Shown: positions 42,655-51,900, numbered from the stretch's first letter. The stretch is DNA of 64,000 nucleotides from Caryophanales bacterium UBA5603 (GCA_002424815.1 DILB01000005.1:12802-76801); one strand, 5' to 3'. Notes: generated by a model from the letters alone, not told the origin. Program-made: numbers and translations.

Positions 42655-43836
42655 ATGTCAAATTATTCTCAACTTGAAGATTCTAAGCGTTGGTCACTTT
42701 TAGATCAATTTATGGAACAATATTTAAAAACGGACGATCGTGTATCAATGTATCGCAGCTATGAGTATTTATTAAAGCAGGTTCAACCCATCGATTTATT
42801 TCACGTATCAATGTACCATAACGATACAAATTTATCGGTTGATGACATTCGCGAAAATGCAGGACGTTTCGTCAATTTGTTTTACCATGGACTCACCGCT
42901 TATCAGTGGAACCGTGAAATCTCTTCTTTGATGATTTTATTGTTGGAAGAAAATCAAAAAATCAAAGATCGCCTCGAACTGTTAAAAAAAGCACTTGATC
43001 CTCGATTAATCGCAAGCAAATATGAAGCATTAATCGCTTTTTTCGAATCGATGGTCGAACTTGAAAAAAAGTTTATCAAGATGCAAAATATCCTCTTCCC
43101 AGTTTTGGAAGTGCTCGTGCCGAGTAAAACCCCATTTAAAGTGCTTTGGAGTATCCATGATGACTTAAATCATATGCGTCAGAATATTTTAAAACACTTA
43201 CAGAGTGCTTCTTTGAATTGGGACGTTTTGAAAGTCGAGATTGGCGAATATTATTATCAATTATATGCTTTGATGCAAAAAGAAGAGTTAATCATTTTTC
43301 CAATAGCCTCTGAGAAAATTTCTATCAAACAATGGTCTGAGATGGAAGTATCGGCTCAAAGTATTGGTTATGCTTTTTTAAATATTAATAAACAGCATTC
43401 ATTTGTAGAGCAATCGTTTATCAAAGAAGGCATCATTCATACAACTTCTGGAGATTTGACCTTTGAACAATTTGAGTTGATTATGGGGCACTTGCCGATA
43501 TCTTTGACATATGTCGATGAATTTGATCAAGTCCGATATTTTAATCAAACAAAACACCGACATTTTCCAAGAACGCCACAAGTTATCGGACGTTTAGTGA
43601 AAGATTGTCATCCTGAGAAAAGTGTGCATATTGTCGAAAAAATTATTCGTGAATTCAAATCTGGAAATCGCCAAGAAGCGGTATTTTGGATTAATTTTAA
43701 AAATGCAATTCTATTAATCACCTATTACCCCATCAAAGATTCTTTTGGACATTATAAAGGGGTATTAGAAGTGACCCAAGACATAACTTCAATCAAGAAA
43801 ATCCAAGGAGAAAAACGATTACTTGATTGGGAATAG
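42655..43836 (+). CDS. DUF438 / hemerythrin-like / PAS domain protein
   Basis: About 393 residues. Residues ~130-250 resemble the HHE-type domain found with DUF438 (KMQNILFPVLEVL, KVLWSIHDDLNHMRQNI, KEELIIFPIASEKIS), although the histidine that usually precedes the N-x-LFP block is replaced by Met/Gln. The C-terminal ~110 residues are a PAS domain (LPISLTYVDEFDQVRYFNQTKHRHFPRTPQVIGRLVKDCHP, TYYPIKDSFGHYKGVLEVTQDIT). It is likely a cytoplasmic redox or small-ligand sensor. Start is ATG 42655 with GGAG upstream; TATAAT at 42603-42608 may be the promoter. It lies just before the c-di-GMP gene. Confidence 0.75.
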   Translation: MSNYSQLEDSKRWSLLDQFMEQYLKTDDRVSMYRSYEYLLKQVQPIDLFHVSMYHNDTNLSVDDIRENAGRFVNLFYHGLTAYQWNREISSLMILLLEENQKIKDRLELLKKALDPRLIASKYEALIAFFESMVELEKKFIKMQNILFPVLEVLVPSKTPFKVLWSIHDDLNHMRQNILKHLQSASLNWDVLKVEIGEYYYQLYALMQKEELIIFPIASEKISIKQWSEMEVSAQSIGYAFLNINKQHSFVEQSFIKEGIIHTTSGDLTFEQFELIMGHLPISLTYVDEFDQVRYFNQTKHRHFPRTPQVIGRLVKDCHPEKSVHIVEKIIREFKSGNRQEAVFWINFKNAILLITYYPIKDSFGHYKGVLEVTQDITSIKKIQGEKRLLDWE

Positions 43837-43886
43837 TATTTATTAGTCAATCATAGTTTAATATAATATTTATATTCCTAATAAGG

Positions 43887-43915
43887 TTGTCTCATAATTC
43901 CATATAGAGTATAAT
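43887..43915 (+). promoter_or_regulatory. Promoter of the GGDEF/HD-GYP gene
   Basis: TTGTCT (43887-43892), 17-base spacer, TATAAT (43910-43915), about 40 bases before the ATG. Confidence 0.65.
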
Positions 43916-43954
43916 GGTTATAATAAAAATATTGAGGAAGGGGATGAGGAACCA

Positions 43955-45967
43955 ATGATTATTGAAATGTTAAGGAATTCTGTCTTGCTATTTGCGCTCA
44001 TCTTCATTTATGGCGCAATGAATTTTCGACCCAATGAACCGAAACTATTGAAAAATATCATTGCCGGCCTCCTGATCGCTTTTTTTACAATTGCGATTAT
44101 GATGAATCCCTGGTTTTATGATACGCTCGGAGAAACGAAGATTTTTTACGATACACGTAGTGTCATTCTCAGTGTCGCCGGCGCCTTCTTTAGTCCTATT
44201 GCGACGCTTATAGCCATTATTGCGGCTTCGTCATATCGCATCTATGTTGGCGGAATCGGTGCAATTGCCGGCGTTTTATCCATCGTAACATCAGGTGGAA
44301 TAGGCATTTTATGGCGCTATTTAAGACGCAATTTACGTCCTAAATTACCAATCTATGTTGAGTTTTTTCTAATTGGATTAATTGTTCATATCATTGTCAT
44401 TTTGTGTCAATTGGCTCTTCCTTGGCCCGTTTCAGGTCAAGTCATCAGTAGTATCGCCTTACCCTATTTGACGTTGTATCCTTTTGTTACGGCAATCATG
44501 GCAGTTTCAATCCAAAATCAAATTGACCGTTTAGATGCTTCAGAAAAATTAAGAAAATCGAAAGTTTTATTACAAGCGTCCTTGGAAAGTCCACAAAATC
44601 TAATCATGTGTTCCATCGATCATAACTTTAATTATTTAGCTTTCAATCAAAGCCATATTGATTTTTTAGATAAAGAGTTTGGAACCAATGTTCTTGAAGA
44701 GAAAAACTTCCTTATCGGCCTCGGTAATCAACCTGACTTGGTTGATAAAATGCGAGGTGTCTTCAATGATGTTTTAAAGGGGCAGTCCCTCCATTTAGAA
44801 TATCGATGCAGAAAATGTTTGACGCACAAAATTTTAGATGTTGCCTTAAATCCAATTCGCGATGATCATCATAAGATTATCGGAATTTCAATGTTTGGCC
44901 AAGATATTACCGAAGACCGCCGCAGAGAAGAAGAAATTCTTCACATAAGCTATCATGATTTTTTAACAGGATTATACAATCGACGTTTTTTAAGTGAATA
45001 CATAAATCAATTAAATGATACTTTACTACCCATGACTTTTGTGATTGCGGATATCAATGGATTAAAATTAGCCAATGATGCTTTTGGTCATTATTATGGC
45101 GATGATATCATTGTAAATGTTGCAAAAACATTATCTAATGGATTTAGATCTCAGGATGTATTATGTCGATCAGGTGGCGATGAATTTATTATCGCCATGC
45201 CAAACACGGACCGCGATCAAGCTTTAAAACTCATTGAACTAATTAAAAACGAATTTAACTCAATGAGTAATGGCGGCTTATCAGTTTCTGTCTCATTTGG
45301 TGTCGATACAATGAATCAATTAGGCAACGTTGTAGCAAGTATGAAACAAGCTGAAATTGAAATGTATCGGAATAAATTGTTTGAATCAACCTCTGATCGT
45401 TCTGAAACAATCAAAGCTATTTTGAGCACTTTGTATGTGAAAAATCCTCGTGAAGAAAGTCATTCGCGCCGTGTGAGTGATTTATGCGCCTTAATGGGAG
45501 AAAAATTAAAAATGGGGGTGGATGCCATTAAACAATTACGGGTGATTGGTAATCTTCATGACATCGGTAAAATCGCCATTGACGAAACCATTTTGAATAA
45601 GCCTGGGAAATTATCAAAAGAAGAATGGATTCAAATTAAAAGACATCCAGAAATTGGTTATCGAATCTTGGCTGCCTCTACAGATTACGCTGAAATGGCA
45701 GAAGATATCTTATGTCATCACGAACGATGGGATGGAACGGGGTATCCTAAAGAGATTAAAGGTGAAACGATTCCGCTTCGAGCAAGAATCATTGCTTTAG
45801 CTGATGCTTATGATGCGATGACGGAAAAAAGAACGTATCGACCTTCGCTTTCTAAAGAAGAAGCGATTCAAGAAATCGAAAAATATGCGGGGACTCAATT
45901 TGATCCGACATTATCGCTTTTATTTATTGAAATGATAAAAACTGAACTTCATGAATTAAGTCGCTGA
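43955..45967 (+). CDS. 5TMR-LYT/PAS/GGDEF/HD-GYP cyclic-di-GMP protein
   Basis: 670 residues. Residues 1-180 hold a 5TM-LytS/YhcK sensor: MNFRPNEPKL, FYDTRSVILSVAGAFFSPIATLIA and the YRIYVGGIGAIAGVLS signature. A PAS domain (~200-310) follows. The GGDEF domain (~325-480) has an intact SGGDEF active site preceded by RSQD, a canonical RxxD inhibitory site. The HD-GYP domain (~490-660) has LHDIGK and HHERWDGTGYP intact. So both c-di-GMP synthesis and breakdown are possible in one membrane protein. GGGGATGAGG precedes the ATG. Confidence 0.93.
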   Translation: MIIEMLRNSVLLFALIFIYGAMNFRPNEPKLLKNIIAGLLIAFFTIAIMMNPWFYDTLGETKIFYDTRSVILSVAGAFFSPIATLIAIIAASSYRIYVGGIGAIAGVLSIVTSGGIGILWRYLRRNLRPKLPIYVEFFLIGLIVHIIVILCQLALPWPVSGQVISSIALPYLTLYPFVTAIMAVSIQNQIDRLDASEKLRKSKVLLQASLESPQNLIMCSIDHNFNYLAFNQSHIDFLDKEFGTNVLEEKNFLIGLGNQPDLVDKMRGVFNDVLKGQSLHLEYRCRKCLTHKILDVALNPIRDDHHKIIGISMFGQDITEDRRREEEILHISYHDFLTGLYNRRFLSEYINQLNDTLLPMTFVIADINGLKLANDAFGHYYGDDIIVNVAKTLSNGFRSQDVLCRSGGDEFIIAMPNTDRDQALKLIELIKNEFNSMSNGGLSVSVSFGVDTMNQLGNVVASMKQAEIEMYRNKLFESTSDRSETIKAILSTLYVKNPREESHSRRVSDLCALMGEKLKMGVDAIKQLRVIGNLHDIGKIAIDETILNKPGKLSKEEWIQIKRHPEIGYRILAASTDYAEMAEDILCHHERWDGTGYPKEIKGETIPLRARIIALADAYDAMTEKRTYRPSLSKEEAIQEIEKYAGTQFDPTLSLLFIEMIKTELHELSR

Positions 45968-45993
45968 AATTTTTAAAAACCATTATTTTATTG

Positions 45994-46027
45994 GATGATT
46001 GGGTATGATACCAATCATCTTTTTTTG
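45994..46027 (+). terminator. Terminator after the c-di-GMP gene
   Basis: GATGATTGG pairs perfectly with CCAATCATC around an eight-base loop, followed by seven to eight Ts. Confidence 0.88.
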
Positions 46028-46150
46028 TCATTTGTAATAAATAGCATTAATATGGATTGCTAAAATATTAATTTTATAACGATTTTTGCTTTTTTATATG
46101 ATAAACAGCCATTATTTTCTTGAAAAGTCATAGAAAAGATAGCCTATAAG

Positions 46151-46159
46151 TGATATAAT
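46151..46159 (+). promoter_or_regulatory. Extended -10 promoter of the purine-catabolism cluster
   Basis: TGaTATAAT at 46151-46159 with a weak TAGAAA at -35 (46131-46136, 17-base spacing). It is the only clear promoter before mocA; downstream genes mostly overlap, and no terminator is seen inside the cluster. Confidence 0.55.
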
Positions 46160-46282
46160 GACACATACAAAAATTATCATTTTTGCTTTGTCTCATAACA
46201 CATATTCTGTAATTTTACCCCATCTCAAACGCACGCTTATTTTTTTTATCGGATGATGAAAGCGCTTTATAAGAGGTGAAGT

Positions 46283-46837
46283 ATGGCACAAGGGCTTATC
46301 CTCGCGGGTGGTTACTCCCGTCGCTTCGGAAATAACAAAATGTTACATATTATGAATGGTGAACCCATGATTATCCATGTGATAAAAGCGATGATACCTT
46401 GGGTATCACGCATTTTTGTGGTTACAGGTTATTATCATGATGATCTTGTGCAAACTTTAATAAATTACGATAAAGTGTCGATTGTTCATAATCCAAATTA
46501 TGATTTAGGGATGTTTTCTTCAATTCAAGCTGGCGTATCATACCTAAGAGAAGATTTTTTTATTATTCCTGGCGATTATCCCTTCGTTAATTCGACTACT
46601 TACGGTTTGCTTTTGAGGGGTGAAGGCGATATTATCGGTCCTACTTATCAAAACATTAAAGGACATCCGCTTTTGATCAAAGCAAGACTGATTGAGGCTT
46701 TAAAAAATGCACCTAAAGAGTCAAACTTGAAGGTTTTTCGTGATCAATACAAGGTTCATTGGATTGAAACCGATGATGAAGGCATTTTAAAAGATATTGA
46801 TACTATCAATGATCACTTCTCAACCATAAAAAATTAG
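46283..46837 (+). CDS. mocA: MocA/YgfJ-type molybdenum cofactor nucleotidyltransferase
   Basis: 184 residues. Begins AQGLILAGGYSRRFGNNKML, the nucleotide-binding LxAGxSxRxGxxK loop, then IVHNPNYDLGMFSSIQAGV and IIPGDYPFV with the metal-binding Asp, and GHPLLIK. This is the MobA-like fold of YgfJ/MocA, which adds CMP to molybdopterin to make the dinucleotide cofactor used by xanthine-dehydrogenase-type enzymes. It leads the cluster of two such enzymes. AAGAGGTG precedes the ATG. Confidence 0.9.
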   Translation: MAQGLILAGGYSRRFGNNKMLHIMNGEPMIIHVIKAMIPWVSRIFVVTGYYHDDLVQTLINYDKVSIVHNPNYDLGMFSSIQAGVSYLREDFFIIPGDYPFVNSTTYGLLLRGEGDIIGPTYQNIKGHPLLIKARLIEALKNAPKESNLKVFRDQYKVHWIETDDEGILKDIDTINDHFSTIKN

Positions 46838-46852
46838 AAAGGAAATGATACG

Positions 46853-47656
46853 ATGGATGTGTTACATTATGTTTTACCGAATTCCTTAGCAGAAGCTTAT
46901 CAATTACTCCATGAAGATTTAAATAATCATGTGATTGGGGGAGGTGTTTGGATGAAGAATACTTTGAAATCCATCAACACCTTGATTGAATTAAAGCATT
47001 TAATTGGTGAAAAAATTGAAGTAACGCACGAAGTGATTAAGATTGATGCTAATTGCCCATTAAGGCAACTGGAAATTCATCCGGTTATTAAAGATTTATA
47101 CGACGGAATCATTTCGCAAAGCATTGAAAAAATCATGGGTGTTTCGATTCGTAATGTCGCAACCATTGGTGGAACGGTGGTTGGCAAATATGCATTTTCT
47201 GATCTATTAGCAGCCCTTTTAGCGGTAGATGTCACGCTCGTATTTTTTAAACAAGGTCGAATGGAGCTATCTAAATATCTCGAGAGTCATGAAAAAAATC
47301 GCGATATATTAATATCCATTGAAATCCCGATTAAAAAGGGAACCGGTTATTTTCATAAAGTTTCAACGACTCATCTGGATTTTGCCATCCTTAATCTCGC
47401 AATCACTCAAATCGATCATCAATTTCGAATCGTGATTGGCGCGAGACCGGGGATTGCTAGTTGTGCGAATCAAGCGATGGAACTGATTAATCATGCCAAA
47501 GAGATAGATGATACCCTCATCAATGAAGTTGCGGAATGCTGTGTAAAAGAGTTATCATTTGGTTCGAATTTTAGAGGCAGCGAAGAATATCGCATGACAC
47601 TCGCAAAAGTTTATGTGGCTCGCGGATTATGGGAGGTGATTCATCATGCTAGTTAA
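46853..47656 (+). CDS. xdhB: Molybdenum hydroxylase 1, FAD-binding subunit (XdhB type)
   Basis: 267 residues. FAD-binding motifs of the CO-dehydrogenase/XDH medium subunit are present in modified form: HVIGGGVWM in place of the usual AGGTDL, and SIRNVATIGGTVVGKYAFSD in place of RN-x-ATIGGN. The N-terminus (VLHYVLPNSLAEAYQLL) is typical. It would pass electrons from the Fe-S subunit to an acceptor. AGAAAGGA precedes the ATG; the gene overlaps the next one by 11 bases. The first enzyme set runs FAD, Fe-S, Mo. Confidence 0.88.
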   Translation: MDVLHYVLPNSLAEAYQLLHEDLNNHVIGGGVWMKNTLKSINTLIELKHLIGEKIEVTHEVIKIDANCPLRQLEIHPVIKDLYDGIISQSIEKIMGVSIRNVATIGGTVVGKYAFSDLLAALLAVDVTLVFFKQGRMELSKYLESHEKNRDILISIEIPIKKGTGYFHKVSTTHLDFAILNLAITQIDHQFRIVIGARPGIASCANQAMELINHAKEIDDTLINEVAECCVKELSFGSNFRGSEEYRMTLAKVYVARGLWEVIHHAS

Positions 47657-48098
47657 TCTCATTGTTAATGGACAACCCAGGTCCATTGAAGTTGCCAAAG
47701 GTGAATTTCTATTAGATACCTTACGACACTTAGATTATTTGTCAGTGAGAAGAGGATGCGATTCTTCAAGTTGCGGCGTCTGTACGGTATTAGTGAATGG
47801 CAAACCGACCCCATCATGTTCGCTCTTGACCGTACGGTTAGATCAACAAGAAATCACAACCGTTGAAGGAATTGCAAAAGAAGCTGAAAAATTAGCAACC
47901 CATTTTGGACATGAGGGAGCGGATCAATGCGGATATTGTAATCCATCGATGGCTTTGACTGTTTATGCGATGAAAAAGGAACTTAAAAAACCAACACTTG
48001 AGCAAATAAAAGCTTATCTCGTGGGAAACTTATGCCGTTGTACCGGCTATCAAGCTCAACATATTGCGATTCTTCATTATTTGGAGGACCAATCATGA
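47646..48098 (+). CDS. Molybdenum hydroxylase 1, [2Fe-2S] subunit (XdhC type)
   Basis: 150 residues with both clusters: plant-type ferredoxin motif GCDSSSCGVCTVLVNGK...SC near residues 39-60 and the second CGYCNPSM...NLCRCTGY cluster near 98-135. This is the small electron-transfer subunit of xanthine dehydrogenase-type enzymes. GGAGG lies inside the end of the upstream gene; the stop overlaps the next start (ATGA). Confidence 0.95.
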   Translation: MLVNLIVNGQPRSIEVAKGEFLLDTLRHLDYLSVRRGCDSSSCGVCTVLVNGKPTPSCSLLTVRLDQQEITTVEGIAKEAEKLATHFGHEGADQCGYCNPSMALTVYAMKKELKKPTLEQIKAYLVGNLCRCTGYQAQHIAILHYLEDQS

Positions 48099-50416
48099 AA
48101 GTTGTCAATCAATTAACCCCTTCCATCGATGGTAAGGGTCTGATGATGGGTCGACACGGCTATACCGATGATTTTGCGGATAAAAATGCATTAATCATCA
48201 AAGTGATGCGAAGCCCTCATCCATATGCTCGAATTGTCAGTATCGATGATGCAGAAGCCAAGAAACTACCTGGGGTTGAACTCATTCTTTCTTACAAAGA
48301 TTTTGAACGTCGGCCGTTCACAAGAGCGGGACAAGGCTATCCTGAACCTTCACCCCATGATAAATTTGTTTTTGATGAGTATGTTCGTTATATTGGCGAT
48401 GAAGTCTTGTGTGTGGCTGCGGTTGATGAGGCCACAGCGAACAAAGCCTTAAAGTATATCAAAGTCGAATATGAAATATTAACGCCGATTCTTGATTTTG
48501 AGACTGCAAAACAACATTCAGTTATTATTCACCCCGAACCTGAAATCCATGAGATGTTTCCCATTGGATTTAAACCTCTAGAAAATGTGGCAGCGAGTTA
48601 TCATATGCACATCGGTGATGTGGAAAAATCCATTTCTGATTCAGAAGTGGTTATCAAAGAGTCATTTTACACACAAGCTCAAGCGCATTCGATGATGGAA
48701 CCACATACGGTTAATAGTCGTTTTGATTATCAAAATCGATTGGTACTTTATTCCTCAACGCAAACACCTTTCCATGTTCGAAGAATCATTTCACAAGCGC
48801 TTCAATTTCCTTTAAGTCGTATTCGCGTCATTAAACCACGTGTGGGTGGTGGCTTTGGTGGAAAACAAGCAATTCATGGCGAAATAATTTGTAGCGCTGT
48901 CTCAATCAGAACTGGAAAAGCTGCGAAACTGACTTATACGCGGAAAGAAGTTTATGAATCTTCTTATACCCGTCATCCGATGCGTTTGGATATCACTTTA
49001 GCAGCGATGAAGGACGGAACTTTAAAAGCTATTGATTGTTATGTCCTTTCCGATACCGGCGCATATGGTGAACACGCATTAACCGTCTTTATGGTGGCTG
49101 GATCAAAGGTTTTGCCACTATATAATAAAGTTGATTCGGTCCGTTTCTATGGTGATGTTGTCTATACCAACCATACACCTGCGGGTGCATTTCGTGGGTA
49201 TGGAGCGATTCAGGGGAATTATGCTTTGGAATCTGCTGTGGATATTTTGTGTCAAAAGTTAGGCATGGATCCGATTCTTTTTCGTCAAAAAAACATGATT
49301 AAAGAGGGCGAGACTTCGCCAATATTTTCCATCATGGGCGAAGGTACTGAAGGTACAGCCATGAACATGGATACATGTAAACTTGATTATTGTGTCAAAC
49401 GTGGTATGGAATTAATCCATTGGAATCAAAAATACCCACGCACTCAAACCAAAAAAGATATTGTGGAAGGGTTGGGGATGGCGATAGCGATGCAAGGAAG
49501 TGGCATTCCTTATATCGATATGGGAGCCGCAACTATTAAACTTAATGATGACGGTTTTTATAATTTGCTAGTCGGTGCTACGGAAATAGGACAAGGAAGC
49601 GACACCATCTTAGCTCAAATTGCCGCAGAAGCGTTAATGACTTCTGTTGATAAAGTCATTGTCTATTCCTCTGACTCTGATTTGACGCCTTTTGATGTCG
49701 GCGCTTATGCATCATCAACGACTTTTGTATCGGGAAATGCTGTTTTGAAAGCGGCAGAAACGATGAAACATCAATTAATCATTGAAAGCGCCAAAGCTTT
49801 AGGGAGTGAGTTTAAAGATATTGAATTTGATGGCGAAATATTCAACGATTCAAAGCATCAGAAACAGATATCCTTAAAAGATTTATCAAATCGTTTATAT
49901 TATAATCATGATCAAAAACAGTTGATGGTGACGGAAAGTTATGTTGGACACAAATCACCGCCGCCCTTCATGGCAGGTTTTGCGGATGTATCGGTTGATT
50001 TATTAACCGGCGAAGTGAAAGTCAATCATTATGTGAGTGTCGTTGATTGTGGTGTGACGATTAATCCGAAATTAGCACAAGGACAAGTGGAAGGTGCAAT
50101 TATTCAGGGAATGGGAATGACCTTATACGAAGATGTTATTTATACTAAAACTGGGAAATTAATCACCAATGATTTTATGTCTTACCGAATTCCTACGCGC
50201 ATGGAAATTCCTTCAATGACGACGGAGTTCGCTGAAAGTTATGAAGAAAGCGGTCCTTTCGGAGCCAAATCTGTCGGTGAAATTGGCATTGATACACCGC
50301 CTGCAGCCATCTCAAATGCGATTTACAATGCTTGTGGTGTTCGCATTACAAGTTTGCCGATTACCCCTGAAAAAATCCTCAAAGGATTAAAAAAATTAAA
50401 GGAGCATTCAATATGA
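48095..50416 (+). CDS. xdhA: Molybdenum hydroxylase 1, molybdopterin-binding subunit (XdhA type)
   Basis: 773 residues from the ATG at 48095 (TTGGAGG upstream); the longer frame from 48032 only overlaps the previous gene. Mo-site motifs are RVGGGFGGKQA, FRGYGAIQGNYALE, ATEIGQGSDTILAQIAAEAL and the catalytic Glu in GAKSVGEIGIDTPPAAI near the C-terminus. With the two preceding subunits it forms a complete three-subunit purine hydroxylase, probably xanthine dehydrogenase; the exact purine is inferred from the cluster. Ends in an ATGA overlap with the membrane protein. Confidence 0.93.
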   Translation: MKVVNQLTPSIDGKGLMMGRHGYTDDFADKNALIIKVMRSPHPYARIVSIDDAEAKKLPGVELILSYKDFERRPFTRAGQGYPEPSPHDKFVFDEYVRYIGDEVLCVAAVDEATANKALKYIKVEYEILTPILDFETAKQHSVIIHPEPEIHEMFPIGFKPLENVAASYHMHIGDVEKSISDSEVVIKESFYTQAQAHSMMEPHTVNSRFDYQNRLVLYSSTQTPFHVRRIISQALQFPLSRIRVIKPRVGGGFGGKQAIHGEIICSAVSIRTGKAAKLTYTRKEVYESSYTRHPMRLDITLAAMKDGTLKAIDCYVLSDTGAYGEHALTVFMVAGSKVLPLYNKVDSVRFYGDVVYTNHTPAGAFRGYGAIQGNYALESAVDILCQKLGMDPILFRQKNMIKEGETSPIFSIMGEGTEGTAMNMDTCKLDYCVKRGMELIHWNQKYPRTQTKKDIVEGLGMAIAMQGSGIPYIDMGAATIKLNDDGFYNLLVGATEIGQGSDTILAQIAAEALMTSVDKVIVYSSDSDLTPFDVGAYASSTTFVSGNAVLKAAETMKHQLIIESAKALGSEFKDIEFDGEIFNDSKHQKQISLKDLSNRLYYNHDQKQLMVTESYVGHKSPPPFMAGFADVSVDLLTGEVKVNHYVSVVDCGVTINPKLAQGQVEGAIIQGMGMTLYEDVIYTKTGKLITNDFMSYRIPTRMEIPSMTTEFAESYEESGPFGAKSVGEIGIDTPPAAISNAIYNACGVRITSLPITPEKILKGLKKLKEHSI

Positions 50417-51045
50417 AAAACAAAGGAATAAAATTTTGGAGCGTCATTTTATTTTATGGATCCCTCTGGGGAATCGTCGAAGCGAGTGTCGGTTATGTTT
50501 TGCATTTCCTTCCAGCTTTGATTGCTGGAACGATTTTGTTTCCTTTTGCCTCAATCATGCTTTATAAAACTTATAAAGATACACAATCAAAAAGTGCCAT
50601 GTTAGCGGTTGGAATTGTGGCTGCGGCCATCAAAGCACTCAATTTTTTGATGCCGATAGCCAATCCTTTCAAAGTCATCAACCCGATGGTCTCTATCGTT
50701 TTAGAAGCGTTGGTTGTCATGGCTTTTGTCACATTAGTGGCGAATGCAAAGTGGCCGGTTAAAATCAGCGCCATTCTAGTATCAAGTATTTTATGGCGTA
50801 GTCTTTATTTGGTTTATATGGCTGGGCAAATGCTTTTTACAGGTTATGTGGCAACTCAAATTGCATCGGTAACGGCTATGATGGATTTCGTCTTAATCTC
50901 AGGATTATTATCTGGCGTTATGGCAAGTGTATTTATCGCGCCTTTTGTCTTGAACATCAGAAACAATCGGTTTAAATTGGCAACTTCACCGCTGGTATCG
51001 TTAGGAATGTTCGTCTTAGGAATTGTTTTGACTTTTGTTTTGTAA
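50413..51045 (+). CDS. Six-helix membrane protein of the purine cluster, unknown
   Basis: 210 residues, about six helices. The N-terminus has FYGSLWGIVEASVGYVLHFLP; the middle NPFKVINPMVSIVLEALVVMAFVTLV; a positively charged tail follows the last helix pair. I do not recognise a named family. Its ATG overlaps the xdhA stop and it precedes xdhC, so it belongs to the hydroxylase system. Size and helix count would suit an ECF-type substrate-binding component or a membrane anchor, but there is no direct evidence for either. AAAGGAG precedes the ATG. Confidence 0.6.
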   Translation: MKNKGIKFWSVILFYGSLWGIVEASVGYVLHFLPALIAGTILFPFASIMLYKTYKDTQSKSAMLAVGIVAAAIKALNFLMPIANPFKVINPMVSIVLEALVVMAFVTLVANAKWPVKISAILVSSILWRSLYLVYMAGQMLFTGYVATQIASVTAMMDFVLISGLLSGVMASVFIAPFVLNIRNNRFKLATSPLVSLGMFVLGIVLTFVL

Positions 51046-51063
51046 AGGTAATGAAGTGACCTT

Positions 51064-51900
51064 ATGGAAAACATATACGAAGCAATCTTGTCATTTCAAG
51101 CGCGTGGTATTCCCGCCATGTTGGTCACCGTTGTGGAAAAGACGGGTGAAGGACCGGTTGAGGTGGGTAAAAAAATGGTTGTGGGCGAAAATTTAGAAGC
51201 TTACGGAACCGTGGGCGGCGGCGCGCTTGAATTTAATGCACGCGAAAGATGTAAAGATTTAATTTCAAGCAAAAAAAACCTTCTTGAAAAATATTTATTA
51301 GCCGAAGGCAAAGTGTATCCCGAAGCCACGACGTTACCGATGGCTTGTGGTGGAATGGTCACACTCTTTTATGAATACGTCGGGGCTAAAGAATACGTGA
51401 CTTTGTTTGGTGCTGGACATGTCGGACAAGCGGTGGCCAAAGTTTTAAAAACGATGCCCTTTCACGTGACGGTCGTCGATGATCGTAAAGAAGTGATCGA
51501 AGTGTTTAAAAACGCTGATCAGAAATTCGCTTGCCCTTTTGTTCAATTCATTGAAGAACAAGGGATTCGTCCGGATAGTTTTGTGGTCGTTTGTACGCCA
51601 TCGCATCAATATGATTATCACGTTATTAACAAAATCATCGAATTATCACTTAAACCCAAGTATATTGGAATGTTGTGTTCACCGATGAAACTGAATGATT
51701 ATTTATCGAAAACCTATGAGTCATTCGGTAAAAATATTGATTTATCGCATTTTTATTCCCCCATCGGACTTGACCTTGGGGGTGGATCTCCCGCAGAGAT
51801 TGCGGTTTCGATTGTTTCAGAGATTTTAGCCGTCAGTCATGGCAAAAAAAATCATCAACATATGAGGGAAACAACCCATGGTGTACCTCATTACTGGTAA
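51064..51900 (+). CDS. xdhC: XdhC/CoxI-family molybdenum hydroxylase maturation factor
   Basis: 278 residues. N-terminal XdhC-CoxI domain: GIPAMLVTVVEKTGEGPVEVGKKMVV, TVGGGALEFNA, and LPMACGGMVTLFYEYV with the conserved Cys-Gly-Gly. C-terminal Rossmann domain: VTLFGAGHVGQAVAKVL, DDRKE, VVVCTPSHQYDY and GLDLGGGSPAEIAVSIVSEILA. XdhC binds the Mo cofactor and delivers it, sulfurated, to the enzyme. It should serve one or both hydroxylases here. Confidence 0.93.
   Translation: MENIYEAILSFQARGIPAMLVTVVEKTGEGPVEVGKKMVVGENLEAYGTVGGGALEFNARERCKDLISSKKNLLEKYLLAEGKVYPEATTLPMACGGMVTLFYEYVGAKEYVTLFGAGHVGQAVAKVLKTMPFHVTVVDDRKEVIEVFKNADQKFACPFVQFIEEQGIRPDSFVVVCTPSHQYDYHVINKIIELSLKPKYIGMLCSPMKLNDYLSKTYESFGKNIDLSHFYSPIGLDLGGGSPAEIAVSIVSEILAVSHGKKNHQHMRETTHGVPHYW

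Larger units (their letters stand above)
45968..46282 (+). other. Intergenic stretch: terminator and leader of the purine cluster
   Basis: After the terminator the sequence is AT-rich and empty of protein frames. An extended -10 (46151-46159) then starts a ~115-base leader containing a rare C-rich patch (ACCCCATCTCAAACGCACGC, ~46218-46237) before mocA. I see no consensus of the purine riboswitch. Confidence 0.5.

Noticed and set aside
46120..46159. TTGAAA at 46120 as the -35 box of the purine-cluster promoter
   Set aside because: The distance to the TATAAT is 28 bases, too long; an extended -10 explains the promoter better.
46160..46282. Purine riboswitch before the purine cluster
   Set aside because: The leader lacks the conserved ATATGG, GTTTCTACC and CCGTAAA-type core segments, so no purine riboswitch is claimed.
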